From the NCBI GenBank assembly GCA_022008415.1, contig JAIRBC010000002.1, positions 62,001-126,000 on the forward strand: DNA of 64,000 bases. Direction: 5' to 3'. Numbering within the stretch: the first letter of the stretch is position 1; every line of letters starts with the position of its first letter. Position numbers and translations under genes: made by a program. Source of the DNA: Cerina litoralis. GTDB taxonomy: Bacteria > Bacteroidota > Bacteroidia > Flavobacteriales > Flavobacteriaceae. Under the pieces are notes generated by a model that was given only the letters and a program-made list of their open reading frames with translations, was not told where the DNA came from and did no database searches. Shown here piece by piece: positions 60,419 to 64,000 of this stretch.

Positions 60419-61354
60419 ATGACCAACGAAATAAAAATATTCTGTCCCGCAACAATCGCCAATGTTTCTTGCGGATTCGATGTTCTAGGGTTGGCCCTGG
60501 AATCGGTCGGGGATGAAATGGTGGTCCGCAAGACCCGAGGAAAAGGAATAAGAATCACAAAATTGGAAGGACAGGACCTACCCATGGAAACTTTGGACAA
60601 TGTGGCCGGGGTAGCCGGTCTGGCATTGTTGTCCGAAGTTGATTATGACGGTGGATTTGAAATTGAAATCTATAAGAAGATCAAGGCGGGAAGCGGAATT
60701 GGCAGTAGTGCCGCGAGCTCTGCCGGGGCTGTCTGGGCGATGAACGAATTGTTGGGCAAACCTTTGAGCTCTCTAGAACTGGTGAAATTCGCCATGGAAG
60801 GAGAACGTTTGGCCAGCGGAGTGGCCCACGCCGACAATGTGGCTCCTGCCCTTTACGGCGGATTTACATTGATCCGAAGCTATGACCCCTTGGATATCAT
60901 CCCGATACACACGCCAAAGGAATTGTTTGCCACCGTGGTTCACCCGCAAATCGAGGTGAAAACATCGGATTCCAGAAAGATATTGAAGACCAATATTTCC
61001 TTGGTGGATGGTATTAAGCAATGGGGGAATTTGGGCGGACTAATCGCAGGACTCTTTACGGAAGATTACAATCTCATCGGACGATCCTTGGTGGACCACA
61101 TCGTGGAGCCGATACGTTCCATCCTTATCCCCGGATTCGAAACTATTAAGTCCGAAGCCATAAAAGCCGGTGCTTTGGGATGTGGAATATCAGGTTCGGG
61201 TCCATCCATCTTTGCTCTTAGCAAAGGAGAGGACAAGGCAAACCAAGTGGCCGGAGCCATGAGAAAAGTGTACCAAAAAATTGGCGTCGACTACGATGTA
61301 CACGTATCTAAAGTGAATACCCAGGGGATTCGTGTGATTTCCAGTAAGCGTTAA
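60419..61354 (+). CDS. thrB: Homoserine kinase
   Basis: A 311-residue GHMP kinase: PATIANVSCGFDVLGLAL at the start and the ATP loop AGSGIGSSAASSAGAVWAMNELL. It phosphorylates homoserine. I chose the ATG at 60419 (MTNEIKIFCPA); the in-frame ATG ten codons upstream lies in a repeat-like spacer of 'cctgaaac' units. It follows thrA by 83 bases. Normal length. Confidence 0.94.
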   Translation: MTNEIKIFCPATIANVSCGFDVLGLALESVGDEMVVRKTRGKGIRITKLEGQDLPMETLDNVAGVAGLALLSEVDYDGGFEIEIYKKIKAGSGIGSSAASSAGAVWAMNELLGKPLSSLELVKFAMEGERLASGVAHADNVAPALYGGFTLIRSYDPLDIIPIHTPKELFATVVHPQIEVKTSDSRKILKTNISLVDGIKQWGNLGGLIAGLFTEDYNLIGRSLVDHIVEPIRSILIPGFETIKSEAIKAGALGCGISGSGPSIFALSKGEDKANQVAGAMRKVYQKIGVDYDVHVSKVNTQGIRVISSKR

Positions 61355-61670
61355 CCAGTGGGCGGGAAAAGTTCATTGTTCAATATTGAAAGCGAACAGT
61401 TGGCAGAAATAGGTTAAAAAATGGAATGGAATTTTTATCCTTCCCTTCAAATTATCCTCCAGAGCGCAGCGAAGGAACTTGCGGAATAGTTCAGTTAAGT
61501 TTCTATGTCCATTTGGGTGCGGATTGCGGTTCTGGCAAATTTTTCCCTCTGGTAGGAATGACAACTAATGGGATTGCACCAAATATCTAGAAGGAGATGT
61601 CAAAACAAAAAAATAAACATTAGAGATGCTTTGCCTGCGTCTATATAACAAAACCTAAATATCGAATACA
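61355..61670. other. Spacer between thrB and thrC
   Basis: 316 bases without a gene. Contains a palindrome TTCAATATTGAA near 61380. No terminator is evident, so thrC is probably co-transcribed with thrAB or has a weak promoter of its own. Confidence 0.4.
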
Positions 61671-62969
61671 TTGAATTTCTACAGTTTAAACAACAAATCG
61701 CAGTTCGTATCTTTTAAGGATGCGGTAATACAGGGAATCGCACCCGATCGGGGATTGTATTTTCCCGAGAATATCACCCCTCTGCCCGACTCGTTTTTTG
61801 AAGGTATAGAAGAGCTGTCCGATCACGAGATCGCCTTTACGGCCATTCATCAGTTTGTTAAGGACGTGATTCCAGATCATGTTCTTAGGGATATTTTAAA
61901 AGATGTCTTGGATTTTAATTTTCCAGTGGTAGAAATTGAGAAAAACGTAGCCGCTTTGGAACTTTTCCACGGCCCTACTATGGCCTTTAAGGATGTGGGA
62001 GCCCGATTTATGGCCCGTTGCCTAGGGTATTTTTCCAAAGGAAAAGATACCGAGGTTACCGTTTTGGTAGCCACCTCAGGGGATACCGGCGGCGCTGTCG
62101 CCAATGGGTTCTTAGGGGTAAGTGGAGTAAAGGTGGTAATACTTTATCCCAGCGGAAAGGTAAGCGACATCCAAGAAAAACAATTGACCACCTTAGGCCA
62201 AAATATTACCGCCTTGGAAGTAAAAGGTACGTTTGATGACTGCCAGGAAATGGTAAAGACTGCATTTTTGGACAAGGAATTATTGGGCCATATGAAATTG
62301 ACCTCCGCAAATTCTATCAACGTTGCAAGATGGTTGCCCCAAATGTTCTATTTCCTTTTTGCCTATAAGCAGACCAAGGCCATAGGCAGAGAAATTGCCT
62401 TTTCGGTACCCAGCGGCAATTTTGGGAATATTTGTGCTGGGATGGTAGCGCAACGTCTGGGAATGCCCGTAAAGCATTTTATAGCATCGACCAACGTAAA
62501 CGATGTGGTGCCACGCTTTATGAGAACGGGGAAATACACGCCCAAAGCCTCGACTTCAACGATTTCCAATGCCATGGACGTCGGAGATCCCAGTAATTTT
62601 GTCCGGATCCGCCATTTGTTCCAAGATGATTTTGACGCCCTTGGCAACCACCTTTCGTCCTATTCCTTTACCGATGCCGAAACCAAGGCGGCAATGCTTA
62701 AAATCTATACAGACGACGGTTATACTCCCGATCCCCATGGGGCCGTTGGCTATTTGGGCCTAAAAGAATACCAAGAGGCCCATTCGGAAACTTACGGGGT
62801 TTTTTTGGAAACAGCGCATCCCGTAAAATTCTTGGACGTGGTGGAGGAGGTCATTGGAGAATCTCCTGAAATCCCAATGCAAATTCGGAAAGTGATGGAT
62901 AAACAGAAAAGATCTGTTCTAATTGCATCCTACGGTGAATTGAAGGATTATCTTCTGAAGGTTAAATGA
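61671..62969 (+). CDS. thrC: Threonine synthase
   Basis: A 432-residue PLP enzyme. It begins MNFYSLNNKSQFVSFKDAV; the PLP lysine is in FHGPTMAFKDVGARF and the phosphate loop is ATSGDTGGAVANGF. It forms threonine from O-phosphohomoserine. The start codon is TTG at 61671; no ATG is in frame nearby and the family N-terminus begins exactly there. It is the last gene of the thr unit. Confidence 0.94.
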   Translation: MNFYSLNNKSQFVSFKDAVIQGIAPDRGLYFPENITPLPDSFFEGIEELSDHEIAFTAIHQFVKDVIPDHVLRDILKDVLDFNFPVVEIEKNVAALELFHGPTMAFKDVGARFMARCLGYFSKGKDTEVTVLVATSGDTGGAVANGFLGVSGVKVVILYPSGKVSDIQEKQLTTLGQNITALEVKGTFDDCQEMVKTAFLDKELLGHMKLTSANSINVARWLPQMFYFLFAYKQTKAIGREIAFSVPSGNFGNICAGMVAQRLGMPVKHFIASTNVNDVVPRFMRTGKYTPKASTSTISNAMDVGDPSNFVRIRHLFQDDFDALGNHLSSYSFTDAETKAAMLKIYTDDGYTPDPHGAVGYLGLKEYQEAHSETYGVFLETAHPVKFLDVVEEVIGESPEIPMQIRKVMDKQKRSVLIASYGELKDYLLKVK

Positions 62970-63276
62970 ACGTCGATGGACTTTGGGCCCATATCAATTA
63001 AATAAATAATTCTGACGAGTTTCTTACAGATTGAAAACCCATCTTGTTCAATTGCCCCGTGATTTATCAAGGGATTATAAAAAACTACTTGAAAGGTTTT
63101 AGCCAAAATCTTGCACAATGCCGTTTGGCTAAAGCCGACGTACTGCGGAGAATATCGAAACCACGGTTTAAAAGCCGTGGCAATGGAAAAATAACGGAAT
63201 AGCGCTTTCACTAATAATTTCTTAAGTAAATGAAATTGGGCTAAAGACCTCTGACAATTAAAAAGCTTTGATTGGT
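62970..63276. other. Intergenic region after thrC
   Basis: 307 bases. CCACGG at 63161-63166 pairs with CCGTGG at 63175-63180 over an 8-base loop; it lacks an obvious T-run. Otherwise nothing clear. Confidence 0.4.
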
Positions 63277-64000
63277 CTATAGCAAAAACCTATAATTCAA
63301 GGATATTAAAAACGATTTTCGATCTCCAATAATGCCAGCTTCGCTTCGAAGTTGCCAATTTTTGTTGTATTGAAACTGAGCCCCTATGATTCCGTTCCAC
63401 AATTCCTTTAAATTTTTATCCATTGCATACCTCACCGTTCCATTTCCATTTGCCTTATCAATATTTTCTATAACAGGGGTCAGCACTTTATCCGCAACTA
63501 TTTTTTCGGCCGGCGTTGCTTCGTTGTCATACCAATTGTAATAATCACTTACGATTTGATCCTTTTTCTCAACAAAACCGGGCAGGGCTTCACTGATAGT
63601 AATCTGGCCAGATGTCACTCCTTTGGCGTTCACACGCATTCCCCCGGCCCAGAATGTCAGGTTTCTGGAAGGATTATTCTTAAACTTAAAATTTTTCCCC
63701 AAACGCAATCCCAAAACATTTACGGGTACTGCTTTCTCCAGCAGTTCTGGCTTGTTCCACGTAAAATTTGCGTCGACCGACATAAAAAAGCCCCCGACAG
63801 CAAAACCGCTCATGAGTCCAAATCCAGCGGTAGAGGCGCCTTGTTCTACAACAGAGGTCAACTTAACTGGGTACACCAAATTCACTTCCGTTTTTAAGTG
63901 TGCATAACCAAAGATCCCATAAACGTTCAAGAAAGGCAATACCCATAGATCTGGCCTAACATTTATTCCGTAACTGGTATTCTGGCTATTTTCAAACTGT
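63277..64000 (-). CDS. Outer-membrane beta-barrel protein, N-terminus off window
   Basis: The C-terminal 240 residues of a barrel-like outer-membrane protein, open at the right edge, so the start and signal peptide are not visible. The visible part begins with alternating aromatic strands (NTSYGINVRPDLWVLPFLNVYGIFGYAH) and ends SFLISLNYRFLL, with a terminal aromatic-rich strand. A Gly-rich segment (AGFGLMSGFAVGGFFMSVDANFTW) and a long helical insert (LPGFVEKKDQIVSDYYNWYD) are present. No family is recognised. It is convergent with thrC. Confidence 0.7.
   Translation of the reverse strand, partial: QFENSQNTSYGINVRPDLWVLPFLNVYGIFGYAHLKTEVNLVYPVKLTSVVEQGASTAGFGLMSGFAVGGFFMSVDANFTWNKPELLEKAVPVNVLGLRLGKNFKFKNNPSRNLTFWAGGMRVNAKGVTSGQITISEALPGFVEKKDQIVSDYYNWYDNEATPAEKIVADKVLTPVIENIDKANGNGTVRYAMDKNLKELWNGIIGAQFQYNKNWQLRSEAGIIGDRKSFLISLNYRFLL

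Overview
The window comes from the chromosome of a marine-type member of the Flavobacteriaceae (Bacteroidetes). The evidence is Bacteroidetes-style promoters (TTG-N19-TAnnTTTG upstream of the tRNA-Leu gene, rpmB, a PpiC-like lipoprotein gene and the thr leader), start codons mostly without strong Shine-Dalgarno sequences, a DUF4295 gene beside rpmG/rpmB, a CarboxypepD_reg/TonB receptor, BfmA-type mobilization genes and a crtI-crtB-crtZ carotenoid cluster. The species cannot be named from sequence alone.

Layout. (1) 1-3578 is mobile DNA on the minus strand: a truncated relaxase gene, a BfmA/BtgA mobilization gene, a RadC-like JAB protein and a short SSB. It has direct repeats, serial hairpins and about 1.1 kb of repeat-rich noncoding DNA, and probably lies near the edge of an integrative element. 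(2) 3579-15991 holds secreted or surface catabolic genes: an unknown secreted protein, a ceramidase-like hydrolase, a large PVC-type cytochrome lipoprotein, a NUDIX-fold regulator divergent from a ThuA/sugar-dehydrogenase/cytochrome fusion, a second ThuA protein and a Tat-type sugar isomerase. (3) 16310-23505 is a seven-gene unit: TetR regulator, outer-membrane barrel, LolD-like ATPase, three FtsX permeases and a LolA-like protein. It is the best candidate here for an uncharacterised envelope system. (4) 23506-28917 has a MITE-like element, an MscS channel, a TonB-type receptor, tRNA-Leu(GAG) and an FAD amino-acid dehydrogenase.

(5) 29188-33016 is a CarH-type B12-binding MerR regulator followed by crtI, crtB and crtZ, a plausible light-controlled carotenoid cluster. 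(6) 33070-40318 runs on the minus strand: two TlpA-like thioredoxins (one without its CxxC cysteines), aconitase, a MoxR ATPase and two PpiC-family chaperones. (7) 40455-45186 holds small membrane proteins, a fluoride channel, and glnK-amtB-porin behind three similar 20-bp palindromes. (8) 45381-54656 is mostly minus-strand housekeeping: rimO, ftsY, DUF4295-rpmG-rpmB, cinA-Hpt-FAH, a DnaQ-like exonuclease, a TfoX-like protein, pncA and pncB. It includes an unusual run of 7-bp tandem repeats. (9) 54874-64000 has a second Tat-type isomerase, nnrDE, the thrA-thrB-thrC genes behind a Thr/Ile-rich leader peptide, and a partial outer-membrane protein.

Assignments rest on motifs and family knowledge. 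No database search was run, so operator, att, oriT and attenuation calls are inferences.
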